Source: Clostridium sp.
GTDB taxonomy: Bacteria; Bacillota_A; Clostridia; Lachnospirales; Lachnospiraceae
NCBI GenBank assembly: GCA_023666975.1
Contig: JAMPAW010000095.1
Coordinates: 1-12,910 of the forward strand
DNA length: 12,910 bases
Direction of reading: 5' to 3'
In this document: positions 1-8,537 of the stretch, in pieces
Layout: each line of letters begins with the position of its first letter
How positions within the stretch are numbered: the first letter of the stretch is position 1
The notes under the pieces: generated by a model
Database searches by the model: none
What the model saw: the letters and a program-made list of their open reading frames with translations, nothing else
What the model was told of the DNA's origin: nothing
Made by a program: the position numbers and the translations under genes

Positions 1-1310
1 CGCAAAACAGAGCTGAACGTAAACGTCAGGATGCCGTTATAAGAGCAGATTCCGCCTTTCATATTCTGCCCGCTCGACATTGAAAGCGTCGTATAAAAAT
101 GCCGGACATACTTTTGATAGGGCTTCCGCAGCTCAATATTTCCGATATTCGTGACCGTTGCCGTCGTTGCCCGCGCCGAGGTTCCATAGACAAGCTTAAT
201 GCCGATATTTTTTACAAAAAGCGGAACCGCCCGCAAAATCCAGTTCTTCTCATTCGATACGTTGTAGGACATAATATTATTCAGGTTTTCCGGGGTGATC
301 TGCGCCTTCAAATCCTCTGCTACAAGCCCGATGACCTCTGCCAACGTATAATTGTCTTTTTCCGGCCGGAACACCGCCGACACCATGGCAAAAAAATTCT
401 TCATCGTATGCGAATCATAATACGGCCTTAAATTTACCGGCACACAGCAGCTAATCGGTGTCTTTGACGGCTGCGCCTTTAAGTACTCCCTGTAAACACT
501 GTACACAAACACGCCAACCAGATACTGGTTGATGGTCACTCCGTATCTCTTCGCCGCCGCTTTTAATTCATCCACCGGAAAATACCCGTGAATCACGCCC
601 ATTTCCCCCTTGGACAGCCGTTCGCCGCCTAAACAGACCGCTTTCTCCGACTTATAGACTTTATTATGCCCCTTCTTGAAGTTTTTAATATAGCTGTCTT
701 CCTTGTCCAGAAAAATGCCGGAGCTGATCTTATCCCGTTCCACCTCTAAAAGCTCCGGATATTTGAGCCGGAGATACTGATATACCAGTTCCTTTAAAAA
801 TGTGATTCCGCCTGCCCCGTCGGTCAGGGCATGGAACACCTCGAGATTAATCCTGCATTGATAGTACGTCACGCGGAACATATAATGGTTATTCTTACTC
901 TTGTCAATATAGGCACCGGGGCTGGAATACTCCTCCCGTACAATGGGTGCCTGCCTTGTATTTTCCTCAAAATAATACCAGAATACCCCCATGCGCAGCC
1001 GCATGCGGAAAATCAGGAACTTTGGCAGAATGCGGTTTAATGCCTCCTGTAAGAGCACACGGTCAATCTCCTCCGTAAGGCTTACGGAAATCCGGTATAC
1101 ATTTGTCATTTCCTCCGTTGCAATAACCGGAAAAAGGTTCGCCGTATTGTCAAGCTTGTCCCATGCCAGCTGCTCCCTCCGGCGGCTGCTGTTTTTCTTC
1201 CCGGAAGGCACGCTTTCTGGTGCTTCCTTCCCCACGGGGCGCACATCCTTTGCGATATTCTTTTGTTCTTCCTGTTCTGTTTTATCTGGTTCCTTCGCTT
1301 TTTTCCCCAT
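1..1310 (-). CDS. Condensation-domain / alcohol-acetyltransferase-like protein (3' end missing)
   Basis: The frame is open from an ATG at 1310 to the window edge, so about 436 residues are present and the C-terminus is missing. Residues 1-48 are highly charged (Lys/Glu/Arg-rich) and look disordered. A chloramphenicol-acetyltransferase-like fold follows. The sequence FHALTDGAGG carries the HxxxDG catalytic motif (His160, Asp164, Gly165) of the condensation-domain/alcohol-acetyltransferase superfamily, where the His is the general base for acyl transfer to an alcohol or amine. There is no signal peptide or membrane segment. I chose 1310 over the in-frame ATG at 1316 because AAGGA is well spaced for 1310 and too close for 1316. 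The gene starts 12 bases after the stop of the membrane-protein gene, so it is very likely in one transcript with it and typA. The acyl donor and acceptor are unknown. A carrier-protein-free acyltransferase is more likely than an NRPS fragment, because no adenylation or carrier domain is nearby. Confidence 0.75.
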   Translation of the reverse strand, partial: MGKKAKEPDKTEQEEQKNIAKDVRPVGKEAPESVPSGKKNSSRRREQLAWDKLDNTANLFPVIATEEMTNVYRISVSLTEEIDRVLLQEALNRILPKFLIFRMRLRMGVFWYYFEENTRQAPIVREEYSSPGAYIDKSKNNHYMFRVTYYQCRINLEVFHALTDGAGGITFLKELVYQYLRLKYPELLEVERDKISSGIFLDKEDSYIKNFKKGHNKVYKSEKAVCLGGERLSKGEMGVIHGYFPVDELKAAAKRYGVTINQYLVGVFVYSVYREYLKAQPSKTPISCCVPVNLRPYYDSHTMKNFFAMVSAVFRPEKDNYTLAEVIGLVAEDLKAQITPENLNNIMSYNVSNEKNWILRAVPLFVKNIGIKLVYGTSARATTATVTNIGNIELRKPYQKYVRHFYTTLSMSSGQNMKGGICSYNGILTFTFSSVL

Positions 1311-1322
1311 CACCATATCCTT

Positions 1323-2180
1323 TTAATGATCTTTTAGTTTTAACCCGGAACCAGTCTTTGGCTCCTGCCGGGTTCCCTCACCCAGGCCGCTTCCGTAATC
1401 CGTCTGCGGGCTCTCCGGCTCAAAACTCCATGCCGGTTCGTCCGGCTCCACAGGCTGCGCATGTTCCGCTTCTGCGGTTTCTGTCCCTGCGGAAATTTCG
1501 GCAAAAGCCGAGGAGGGCATATCCGCCAAATTGTTTCCCATCACGGCCGGCATCGTTACCTGGCTTTCTTTTTTGGATTTCAGGGCAAGAACTACAAGAA
1601 CGGCAATGCTGACTGCGAGCATTCCGATGCCTGCCAGTAAAAAGCCCAATGCACTGTCAAAGCTTGTCTGGACAATATAATAATCCAGAATATACGAATC
1701 CACCTCCTGCTCCGCAAACCCGAGGTCCAGCATATAGCTTCGCAGATACCCTCTTGTCTTCTTCGGCATTTTCTTAACCTTTCCAAGAACCGTTACCGGC
1801 TCCGGATCTTCACTGCCCTCGCCCGACAGTACCAGAAAAACCGCATCCGTCTGCCGGTCAAGCGCCTGAATCGTATCGTCAAATTTCGCTTCAAATCCGG
1901 CATACTGTGTCTCCCCGACCGGTATCATATAGCTGTAATCGGAACTGCCGGTTTTCACTCCGTTTGTCGTCGTATAGCTCTCCTGAAACGTGCCTAAATT
2001 TGCATAAATCTCTCCCTCAATGATCATGCCCTTCTTAAAATCCGATTCCATCAGCCCACTTAACGCATACCGCGGCTTGCGGCTGTCCATTAAATCCACG
2101 CCGCCAATATAGGTAAACACCACGCCAAAAATGACGAGCAGCAACAATAATCTTCCAAATAAACCCTGTACGTTTTTCAT
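1323..2180 (-). CDS. Two-pass membrane protein of unknown function
   Basis: I do not recognise a named family in this 285-residue protein. It has a hydrophobic segment near the N-terminus (about residues 9-27). A 150-residue domain, probably outside the membrane, follows (about 28-175) and is rich in Tyr, Gly and Asp. A second membrane segment lies at about 176-200 and is followed by a Lys stop-transfer patch (KSKK). The tail of about 85 residues is acidic and rich in Pro, Ala and Glu, probably cytoplasmic and disordered. With both termini inside, residues 28-175 would face the cell surface. The start at 2180 is supported by GGAGAGGAG just upstream; an in-frame TTG at 2219 would add 13 residues but has no comparable ribosome site. 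The gene lies 61 bases after typA and 12 bases before the acyltransferase-like gene, so co-transcription is likely. A role in the cell envelope is only an inference. Confidence 0.75.
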   Translation of the reverse strand: MKNVQGLFGRLLLLLVIFGVVFTYIGGVDLMDSRKPRYALSGLMESDFKKGMIIEGEIYANLGTFQESYTTTNGVKTGSSDYSYMIPVGETQYAGFEAKFDDTIQALDRQTDAVFLVLSGEGSEDPEPVTVLGKVKKMPKKTRGYLRSYMLDLGFAEQEVDSYILDYYIVQTSFDSALGFLLAGIGMLAVSIAVLVVLALKSKKESQVTMPAVMGNNLADMPSSAFAEISAGTETAEAEHAQPVEPDEPAWSFEPESPQTDYGSGLGEGTRQEPKTGSGLKLKDH

Positions 2181-2241
2181 CTTTTCTCCTCTCCATGGTT
2201 CTCCCATTTTGCCTCGCAAAACCGTTTATATGCCGGTTCCT

Positions 2242-4071
2242 TTACCGGTTGATCCTTGTCCGTTTCCGCTGCGTTGAATCCAGAATCTTCTTGCGGATAC
2301 GAATGTGCTCCGGCGTAATTTCCAAAAGCTCGTCCGTATCAATAAACTCTAATGCCTGCTCCAAGCTCAATATCCTCGGCGGTGTCAGCTTTAACGCTTC
2401 ATCTGCACCGGAAGATCGGGTATTCGTCAAATGCTTTGCCTTGCACACATTAATCTCAATATCTTCCGCCTTGCCGGTCTGCCCGATGACCATGCCGGCA
2501 TAGACCATCTCCCCTGCCCCGATAAACAGCGTTCCCCGGTCCTGTGCATTATAGAGGCCATAAGTTATCGAGGTTCCCGTCTCAAAAGCGATCAGCGAAC
2601 CCTGGCTGCGGTAATTTATATCCCCCTTATATGGAGCATATCCGTCATAAATGGTATTGATGATACCGGTTCCCTTCGTGGAAGTCATAAAATCTCCCCG
2701 AAAGCCGATAAGCCCTCTGGCCGGAATGTTAAATTCCAGCCGCACCGTACCGTCATGGGCAGGCGTCATCGCCTGCAGTTCCCCCTTGCGCTCGTTCAAC
2801 ATACTGATTATCGTCCCTGAAAATTCCTCCGGCACGTCAATATACGCAATCTCCATCGGTTCCAATTTCTTCCCGTTTTCGTCCTGCCGGTAGATTACCT
2901 CCGCCTTGCTGACCGCAAATTCATAGCCTTCACGGCGCATATTCTCTATCAATACGGATAAATGCAGTTCTCCCCTTCCGGAAACCTTATAGGTGTCCGT
3001 CCCCTCGGTTTCCTCCACGCGTAGCGATACATCAGTATTCAGCTCTCTGAACAGACGGTCACGCAGATGTCTGGAGGTGACAAATTTGCCTTCCTTTCCT
3101 GCCAGCGGTGAGTCATTGACCATGAAATTCATGGAAATGGTCGGCTCAGAAATCTTCTGAAACGGAATCGGCTGCGGGTTATCCAGCGAGCAGAGGGTAT
3201 CTCCGATATGAATATCCGCAATACCGGAAATGGCCACAATTGAGCCTATACCGGCCTCCTGCACCTCCGTCTTATCCAGACCTTCAAATTCATACAGCTT
3301 TCCGATTTTCACCTTTTTACACTTGCTCTCATCATGGGCATTGACCAGCAGCACTTCCTGATTCAGCTTAAGCGTTCCGTTGTCAATTTTACCCACGCCA
3401 ATACGCCCTACATATTCATTATAATCAATGGTTGAAATGAGCACCTGCGTATCCGCTTCCGGGTCTCCCTCCGGGGCCGGAATATAATCAATAATCGTCT
3501 CGAATAGCGGCGCCATATCTAACGCCTCCTCTGACATGCTCCTCTTAGCAACGCCGTCCTTTGCCGAAGCATACACAAACGGGCAGTCCAACTGTTCATC
3601 GCTTGCCTCAAGATCCAGCAAAAGCTCCAGCACCTCTTCCTCAACCTCTTCGACTCTCGCCTCCGGACGGTCAATTTTATTGACACAGACAATCACATGA
3701 AGATTCAGCTCCAATGCTTTCTTCAGCACAAATTTTGTCTGCGGCATGGCACCCTCAAAAGCATCGACTACGAGAACCACTCCGTTGACCATTTTGAGAA
3801 CACGTTCTACCTCCCCGCCAAAATCGGCATGTCCCGGTGTATCGATAATGTTAATCTTTGTCCCTTTATAATTCACCGCCGTATTTTTGGAAAGAATCGT
3901 AATGCCCCTCTCCCGTTCTATATCATTGGAATCCATTACCCGTTCTTCCACTTCCTGATTTTCCCGAAAAACACCGCTCTGCTTTAACAGCTCATCTACC
4001 AGCGTAGTCTTGCCATGGTCAACATGGGCAATAATGGCGATATTGCGAATATCCTCTCTCGAAATTTTCAT
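2242..4071 (-). CDS. typA: Translational GTPase TypA/BipA
   Basis: This 609-residue protein is a ribosome-binding GTPase of the EF-G/LepA family, known for roles in 50S subunit assembly and growth under stress or cold. The family length is about 605-615, so it is full length. The GTPase motifs are intact: AHVDHGKTT (P-loop, residues 15-23), ERGITI (switch I, about 54-59), DTPGHADF (77-84), NKID (131-134) and SAKDG. The EF-Tu domain 2, the EF-G-like domains and the BipA-specific C-terminal region follow; the protein ends in a basic patch (RKRTRINR). The start at 4071 was chosen because an excellent AAGGAGGAG lies just upstream, and because the homologous N-terminus begins at this [13 protein letters not shown]. 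An in-frame extension up to 4185 overlaps the promoter and is unlikely to be translated. The gene leads a likely three-gene unit with the two genes downstream. Confidence 0.97.
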   Translation of the reverse strand: MKISREDIRNIAIIAHVDHGKTTLVDELLKQSGVFRENQEVEERVMDSNDIERERGITILSKNTAVNYKGTKINIIDTPGHADFGGEVERVLKMVNGVVLVVDAFEGAMPQTKFVLKKALELNLHVIVCVNKIDRPEARVEEVEEEVLELLLDLEASDEQLDCPFVYASAKDGVAKRSMSEEALDMAPLFETIIDYIPAPEGDPEADTQVLISTIDYNEYVGRIGVGKIDNGTLKLNQEVLLVNAHDESKCKKVKIGKLYEFEGLDKTEVQEAGIGSIVAISGIADIHIGDTLCSLDNPQPIPFQKISEPTISMNFMVNDSPLAGKEGKFVTSRHLRDRLFRELNTDVSLRVEETEGTDTYKVSGRGELHLSVLIENMRREGYEFAVSKAEVIYRQDENGKKLEPMEIAYIDVPEEFSGTIISMLNERKGELQAMTPAHDGTVRLEFNIPARGLIGFRGDFMTSTKGTGIINTIYDGYAPYKGDINYRSQGSLIAFETGTSITYGLYNAQDRGTLFIGAGEMVYAGMVIGQTGKAEDIEINVCKAKHLTNTRSSGADEALKLTPPRILSLEQALEFIDTDELLEITPEHIRIRKKILDSTQRKRTRINR

Positions 4072-4150
4072 CTTCTCCTCCTTAGCTCTTCCTCTCTCAA
4101 ATTCCAGTTGCACAATATAGACAACGAATCTCTTTTTAAACGCGACTACA

Positions 4151-4179
4151 AGTGTAGCACAAAGACCTAAAGGTTTCAA
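4151..4179 (-). promoter_or_regulatory. Probable sigma-A promoter of typA
   Basis: On the minus strand there is a -35 TTGAAA (4174-4179), a 17-base spacer and a -10 TACACT (4151-4156) preceded by TGC, which gives an extended -10. Predicted transcription starts near 4144, leaving a leader of roughly 70 bases before the typA start. No riboswitch-like fold is obvious in that leader. Confidence 0.7.
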
Positions 4180-4221
4180 GAACATTTGCGAAAAGACACT
4201 CTTTTTGACGGGACACTACCA

Positions 4222-4258
4222 GCAAAGCGGCAGATAATCCCGTTATCTGCCGCTCTGC
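4222..4258 (-). terminator. Long hairpin at the end of the glgB-acetyltransferase unit
   Basis: GCAAAGCGGCAGATAA (4222-4237) can pair with TTATCTGCCGCTCTGC (4243-4258) around a five-base loop. Twelve pairs are perfect, and a further four extend the stem, one of them G-U on the minus strand. It lies 41 bases after the acetyltransferase stop and before the typA promoter, where a transcript end would be expected. There is no run of T after the stem on either strand, so it is not a textbook intrinsic terminator. It may end transcription weakly or protect a 3' end. Confidence 0.45.
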
Positions 4259-4299
4259 ATTCAATTCCAGACAATAAATCATCTGTCCGCCAAGGGAAA

Positions 4300-4887
4300 T
4301 CAACCCCTCTTATATTTGTTCCGGTCCTCCTCGGTTATGCTGCGGATTACCCGGCAGGGATTCCCTGCCGCCAAAACTCCCGAAGGAATATCCTTATTCA
4401 CCACACTTCCGCCGCCAATCACCGCACCGTCTCCTATCGTAACGCCCGGAAGCACCACGACATTACCGCCAAACCAGACGTTATTGCCAACGGTAATCGG
4501 CCACGCAATTTCCAATCCCTCGTTGCGCTGTTCCACATCAAGGGCATGTCCCGCCGTATAGAAGCCACAGTTGGGAGCAATAAAACAGTTATCGCCAAAG
4601 GTCACCTTTGCACCGTCAAGGATAACCAGATTATGGTTAGCATAGAAATTCTCACCGATTTCGATATTATAGCCATAATCGCACCAGAAATTTTGTTCAA
4701 TCCAAAAAGAATCTCCGATTTTTGCAAATATCTTTTTGACCAGTGCCTTCCTCTCCACTTCTTGGGAAGGCAGTAAGCGATTATACTGCGCACACAAATC
4801 CTTACAGGCGATACGTTCTCTTTCAAGCTCTTTGTCATAATTGGCATCATAGAGCATGCCCGCTCTCGCCTTCTCCTTTTCTGTCAT
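4300..4887 (-). CDS. Maltose/galactoside-type O-acetyltransferase (LacA/Maa family)
   Basis: This 195-residue acetyl-CoA-dependent transferase resembles LacA, Maa and NodL in both length and layout. A Mac-type helical N-terminal domain (residues about 3-55) precedes a left-handed beta-helix built of hexapeptide repeats such as ITVGNN, VTIGDG and AVIGGG (about 60-185). The catalytic His is His114 in TAGHAL. The C-terminal AAGNPCRVIR signature is typical of the family, whose members form trimers and acetylate the 6-hydroxyl of sugars such as maltose, glucose or galactosides. The start is the ATG at 4887 with GGGAGGG six bases upstream; an in-frame TTG at 4893 is too close to that site. The gene begins 24 bases after glgB stops, so the two are probably one operon, which suggests a glucan-derived sugar as substrate. 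The sequence does not prove the acceptor: maltose, glucose or another hexose are all possible. Confidence 0.9.
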   Translation of the reverse strand: MTEKEKARAGMLYDANYDKELERERIACKDLCAQYNRLLPSQEVERKALVKKIFAKIGDSFWIEQNFWCDYGYNIEIGENFYANHNLVILDGAKVTFGDNCFIAPNCGFYTAGHALDVEQRNEGLEIAWPITVGNNVWFGGNVVVLPGVTIGDGAVIGGGSVVNKDIPSGVLAAGNPCRVIRSITEEDRNKYKRG

Positions 4888-4911
4888 GCACAACCCTCCC
4901 TATGTGATGAT

Positions 4912-7221
4912 TTATTTGCCTGTACTCTTCTTTGCCGCCGTACCTTTGGCTGTATTCTTAGCCGCACTCTTCTTTGCCGTTTTTGCTTCCACATAATCAT
5001 ACTTAAATACACATACGGAAAGCGGTGGCAGATGCATGGTAATGGAATGTTTCCGTCCGTCCCAAGGCTCATTGGAGGCCTTAATCGGTGCCACATTCAG
5101 ACGGTTTTTGCCGCCAAACTCCTCTGCATCGGAATTTAAAACTTCCGTATATTTGCCGGCACATGGAACTCCGACGATAAATCCGTCTCTGTCGACAGGG
5201 GTAAAGTTACATACATATAACAGCTGGTCTTTTGCAGTTGAACCACGGCGGATAAACGAAATGATACTGCTCTGCGGGTCGTCACAGTTAATCCACTCAA
5301 ATCCCATCTGGTCCTGATCGTTGTAATAGAGGGCATCATAATCATGATACAGCTTATTTAATGCCTTCACATAATTCTGCATTCCCTTATGGCTTGCTTT
5401 GTCCTCGCCGTCTAACAAAAACCAGTCAAGGCTCCTCTCCTCGCTCCACTCGCGAAGCTGTGCAAACTCCTGTCCCATGAACAAAAGTTTTTTACCCGGA
5501 TGCCCATACATAAAGCCATACGCCGTGCGCAGATTGGCAAACTTGTCATCATGCAGCCCCGGCATTTTATTAATCATCGAACATTTCAGATGAACGACCT
5601 CATCATGCGAGATAACCAAAACAAAATTCTCCGAATATGCGTACATTAAGCTGAATGTCAGCCGGTTATGGTTAAATTGCCGGAAATACGGGTCCAGCTT
5701 CATATACTCCAGAAAATCATTCATCCAGCCCATATTCCATTTAAACAGGAAGCCCAGTCCGTCCATGGAAACCGGCGCCGTAACACCTGCCCATGCTGTA
5801 GATTCTTCAGCGATAACAAACACTCCCGGCTGCTGTTCCTCAATTGTCTTATTTAATTTCATTAACAGCTTAATGGCATCATAATTTTCATTGCCGCCGT
5901 CCTCATTCGGCAGCCAGTTACCGTCCTGCTTGCCGTAATCGAGATATAGCATTGAAGCCACAGCATCGACACGAAGCGCATCAATATGGTACTCCTTAGC
6001 CCAGAACAGCGCATTGGCAATCAGGAAGTTTGATACCTCATTTCTTCCAAAATCAAAGATATAGGTTCCCCAGTCAGGGTGTTCTCCCCTTCTTGTGTCC
6101 GGGTGTTCAAACAACGGCATACCGTCAAATTTGCCCAATCCATATGCGTCCCGCGGAAAATGTGCCGGAACCCAGTCAAGAATGATGCTGATACCGTTCT
6201 TGTGCATATAATCCACAAAGTACATAAAATCTTCCGGGTCACCATATCTGCGGGTCGGTGCATAATAACTGGTTACCTGATACCCCCATGACCCGTCAAA
6301 AGGATATTCTGCAATACCCATCAGCTCAATATGTGTATATCCCATATCCTTTACATATTCTGCTACCATAGGCGCCAAATCACGATAGGAAAAGAATCCG
6401 TTTACGTCATCTTCCACCCGTTTCTTCCATGAGCCTAAATGCATCTCGTAGATCGCCATCGGCTTTCTCATCGCCTCGGTTCTGGTCACCTTGCTGCGAT
6501 TCTCTATCCATGCGCTGTCTTTCCAGCGGTACTTCGTAATATCCTTTACTACGGAAGCATTATCCGGCCGGAACTGCGAACAGTTTCCAAAGGGGTCTGC
6601 CTTAAAGATTTCTTCTCCGTAACGGGTCAGAATATTAAACTTGTAAACAGCGTCCTCTCCGACGTCCGGAATAAACAATTCATAAATGCCTGAAGAGCCA
6701 AGCAGGTGCATCGGGTGAAGCGCACCGTCCCACATATTAAAATCTCCGACAACGGAAACACGTCTGGCATGCGGTGCCCAGACTGCAAAATACGTTCCCG
6801 ACACACCGTCAATTTTCATCGGATGCGCACCCAGCTTCTTATAGATTTCCCAGTGATTTCCCTCGGAAAACAAATAGATATCCATAGAGCCCAACTGGCT
6901 TTCAAAACTATACGGGTCTGCAGAAACCACAGTAGAACCGTCCTGATAGTTCGTCACCAGCCGATACTTATTGCCGGTAAATTTCTTCTTGGGAAGATAT
7001 AAAGCATAAAAACCGTTGTCATCAATTTTTTCCATATCATATTCTGTCTTCCCTGTCGGTGCAATCACCTTGCAGCTGGCAGAATGCGGTTTAAATGCCG
7101 TTATCATCTGTCCCTCACCATAATCATGATTACCAAGCAGGTGCTTAGGCGCATTGAGTCGGCCTTCCATCAGTTCATCATAAAGTATCCAATTCATCCA
7201 CTGTTCAATCTTTACGTTCAT
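4912..7221 (-). CDS. glgB: 1,4-alpha-glucan branching enzyme, with Lys/Ala-rich tail
   Basis: This 769-residue GH13 enzyme cuts alpha-1,4 chains and rejoins them as alpha-1,6 branches in glycogen. An N-terminal region (1-130) is followed by a CBM48-type module (about 131-230, with YFAVWAPHARRVSVVGDFN) and the catalytic barrel. The conserved GH13 regions are DWVPAHF (349-355), LRVDAV with nucleophile Asp419, IAEEST with acid/base Glu472, and ISHDEVVH with Asp540. A C-terminal beta domain ends near residue 741 (SVCVFKYDY). After it comes an odd tail of about 25 residues made almost only of Lys, Ala, Thr, Ser and Gly, not usual in GlgB. The start at 7221 has AGGAGG five to six bases upstream. 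No other glycogen gene (glgC, glgA, glgP) is in the window, so glgB is separate from a full glg operon here. An O-acetyltransferase gene follows at once. Confidence 0.96.
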   Translation of the reverse strand: MNVKIEQWMNWILYDELMEGRLNAPKHLLGNHDYGEGQMITAFKPHSASCKVIAPTGKTEYDMEKIDDNGFYALYLPKKKFTGNKYRLVTNYQDGSTVVSADPYSFESQLGSMDIYLFSEGNHWEIYKKLGAHPMKIDGVSGTYFAVWAPHARRVSVVGDFNMWDGALHPMHLLGSSGIYELFIPDVGEDAVYKFNILTRYGEEIFKADPFGNCSQFRPDNASVVKDITKYRWKDSAWIENRSKVTRTEAMRKPMAIYEMHLGSWKKRVEDDVNGFFSYRDLAPMVAEYVKDMGYTHIELMGIAEYPFDGSWGYQVTSYYAPTRRYGDPEDFMYFVDYMHKNGISIILDWVPAHFPRDAYGLGKFDGMPLFEHPDTRRGEHPDWGTYIFDFGRNEVSNFLIANALFWAKEYHIDALRVDAVASMLYLDYGKQDGNWLPNEDGGNENYDAIKLLMKLNKTIEEQQPGVFVIAEESTAWAGVTAPVSMDGLGFLFKWNMGWMNDFLEYMKLDPYFRQFNHNRLTFSLMYAYSENFVLVISHDEVVHLKCSMINKMPGLHDDKFANLRTAYGFMYGHPGKKLLFMGQEFAQLREWSEERSLDWFLLDGEDKASHKGMQNYVKALNKLYHDYDALYYNDQDQMGFEWINCDDPQSSIISFIRRGSTAKDQLLYVCNFTPVDRDGFIVGVPCAGKYTEVLNSDAEEFGGKNRLNVAPIKASNEPWDGRKHSITMHLPPLSVCVFKYDYVEAKTAKKSAAKNTAKGTAAKKSTGK

Positions 7222-7255
7222 AATAACCTCCTCGTTCCAGCAAATATTTAGTCTT

Positions 7256-7284
7256 ATATTACCACTTTTTATTTCTTCTGTAAA
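7256..7284 (-). promoter_or_regulatory. Probable sigma-A promoter of glgB
   Basis: On the minus strand there is a -35 TTTACA (7279-7284; five of six match the consensus), a 17-base spacer and a -10 TAATAT (7256-7261) with an upstream TGG, giving an extended -10. It lies about 35 bases before the glgB start. A short all-A/T inverted repeat (7284-7290 and 7297-7303) adjoins the -35 box. Confidence 0.7.
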
Positions 7285-7338
7285 TAAAATCCGTTTATTT
7301 TATGGACGGCTGTCTATTTGTATTATTTCAACCGGTAA

Positions 7339-8517
7339 TCAGTGATGAAACAGCCGGATACCGGTAAATGCCATAACCATATCATATTTGTCACAGCATT
7401 CAATGACCAGATCATCTCTGACCGAGCCTCCCGGCTGCGCAATATATTTGACTCCGCTCTTATAAGCTCTTTCAATGTTGTCAGAGAACGGGAAAAAAGC
7501 ATCGGACCCCAGAGTTACTTCCGTGTTGCCGTCCAGCCATAATCGCTTTTCCTCTCTGGTGAACACATCTGGTTTCACCTTAAACCGTTTCTGCCATTCA
7601 CCGTCTCTCAATACATCCTCATATTCATCACCGATATATACATCTATCGCATTATCCCGGTCGGCACGGCCTAAACCGTCCACAAATTGAAGCCCAAGTA
7701 CCTTCGGTGACTGACGCAGATACCAGTTATCTGCTTTCTGCCCTGCAAGTCTTGTACAGTGAATACGCGACTGCTGTCCCGCACCGATACCGATTGCCTG
7801 TCCTCCCTTGACATAGCAGACGGAATTTGACTGGGTATATTTCAGCGTAATCAGGGAGATTTTGATATCCGTCAGCGCTGCTTCCGGCAAATCCCTGTTC
7901 TTTGTCACAATATTCGATAACAAATCTGCGTCCACATTTAACTCGTTTCTGCCCTGTTCAAAGGTAATCCCGTACACCTGCTTGTGCTCCAATTCTTCCG
8001 GCACATAATCTTTATCTATCTGTATAATATTATAATTCCCCTTTTTCTTTTCCAGTAGCAGCTTCATCGCCTCTTCAGTGTACCCCGGTGCAATCACGCC
8101 GTCCGACACCTCACGTTTAATCAGCCTTGCCGTATCCTCATCACAGACGTCTGAAAGTGCGATAAAATCCCCAAACGAAGACATTCTGTCCGCTCCTCTG
8201 GCTCTGGCATATGCACAGGCAAGCGGTGACAGCTCACCCAAATCATCTACCCAATATATCTTCGCCAGCGTATCATTGAGCGGCAGCCCTACGGCTGCTC
8301 CTGCCGGGGAGACATGCTTAAACGATGTCGCTGCCGGAAGTCTCGTTGCCTCCTTAAGTTCTTTCACTAGCTGCCAGCCATTGAAGGCATCCAGAAAATT
8401 GATATAACCGGGATTACCGTTCAACACAGTAACCGGCAAATCGCTTCCGTCCTCCATAAAAATTCTCGCTGGTTTCTGATTGGGATTGCATCCATACTTC
8501 AATTGAATCTCTTTCAT
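7339..8517 (-). CDS. purH: Stand-alone AICAR formyltransferase (eukaryote-like)
   Basis: The product transfers a formyl group from 10-formyl-tetrahydrofolate to AICAR, giving FAICAR, the ninth step of IMP synthesis. It has 392 residues and contains only the formyltransferase half; the N-terminal MGS-like IMP cyclohydrolase domain of ordinary bifunctional PurH (about 510-530 residues) is absent. SFKHVSPAGAAVG (65-77) holds the catalytic Lys67-His68 pair. Other conserved blocks are YARARGADRMSSFGDF, TQSNSVCYVKGGQAIGIGAGQQSR, SDAFFPF and the C-terminal RLFHH. As I recall them, these blocks match animal ATIC better than E. coli PurH, which has KHxNPCG at the active site. The start at 8517 has AGGAGG six bases upstream. 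It follows purO after 20 bases, and together they supply both PurH activities. The symbol purH is used loosely, for the formyltransferase part only. Confidence 0.95.
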   Translation of the reverse strand: MKEIQLKYGCNPNQKPARIFMEDGSDLPVTVLNGNPGYINFLDAFNGWQLVKELKEATRLPAATSFKHVSPAGAAVGLPLNDTLAKIYWVDDLGELSPLACAYARARGADRMSSFGDFIALSDVCDEDTARLIKREVSDGVIAPGYTEEAMKLLLEKKKGNYNIIQIDKDYVPEELEHKQVYGITFEQGRNELNVDADLLSNIVTKNRDLPEAALTDIKISLITLKYTQSNSVCYVKGGQAIGIGAGQQSRIHCTRLAGQKADNWYLRQSPKVLGLQFVDGLGRADRDNAIDVYIGDEYEDVLRDGEWQKRFKVKPDVFTREEKRLWLDGNTEVTLGSDAFFPFSDNIERAYKSGVKYIAQPGGSVRDDLVIECCDKYDMVMAFTGIRLFHH

Positions 8518-8537
8518 TTCTATCCTCCTGGCTATCC

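Noticed and set aside
1163..1612. Open frame of 149 codons on the plus strand with Pro/Arg/Ser-rich product
   Set aside because: The composition is typical of an antisense reading of the acidic tail and charged N-terminus of the two real genes here; there is no start signal.
4186..4776. Open frame of 196 codons on the plus strand opposite the acetyltransferase gene
   Set aside because: It is antisense to a clearly homologous gene, has no recognisable domain and lacks a convincing ribosome site, so it is a frame shadow.
7284..7303. A/T-only inverted repeat after the AICAR formyltransferase gene as a terminator
   Set aside because: The stem is seven A-T pairs with a six-base loop, too weak to call, and it adjoins the glgB -35 box. 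Termination of the pur genes remains unresolved.
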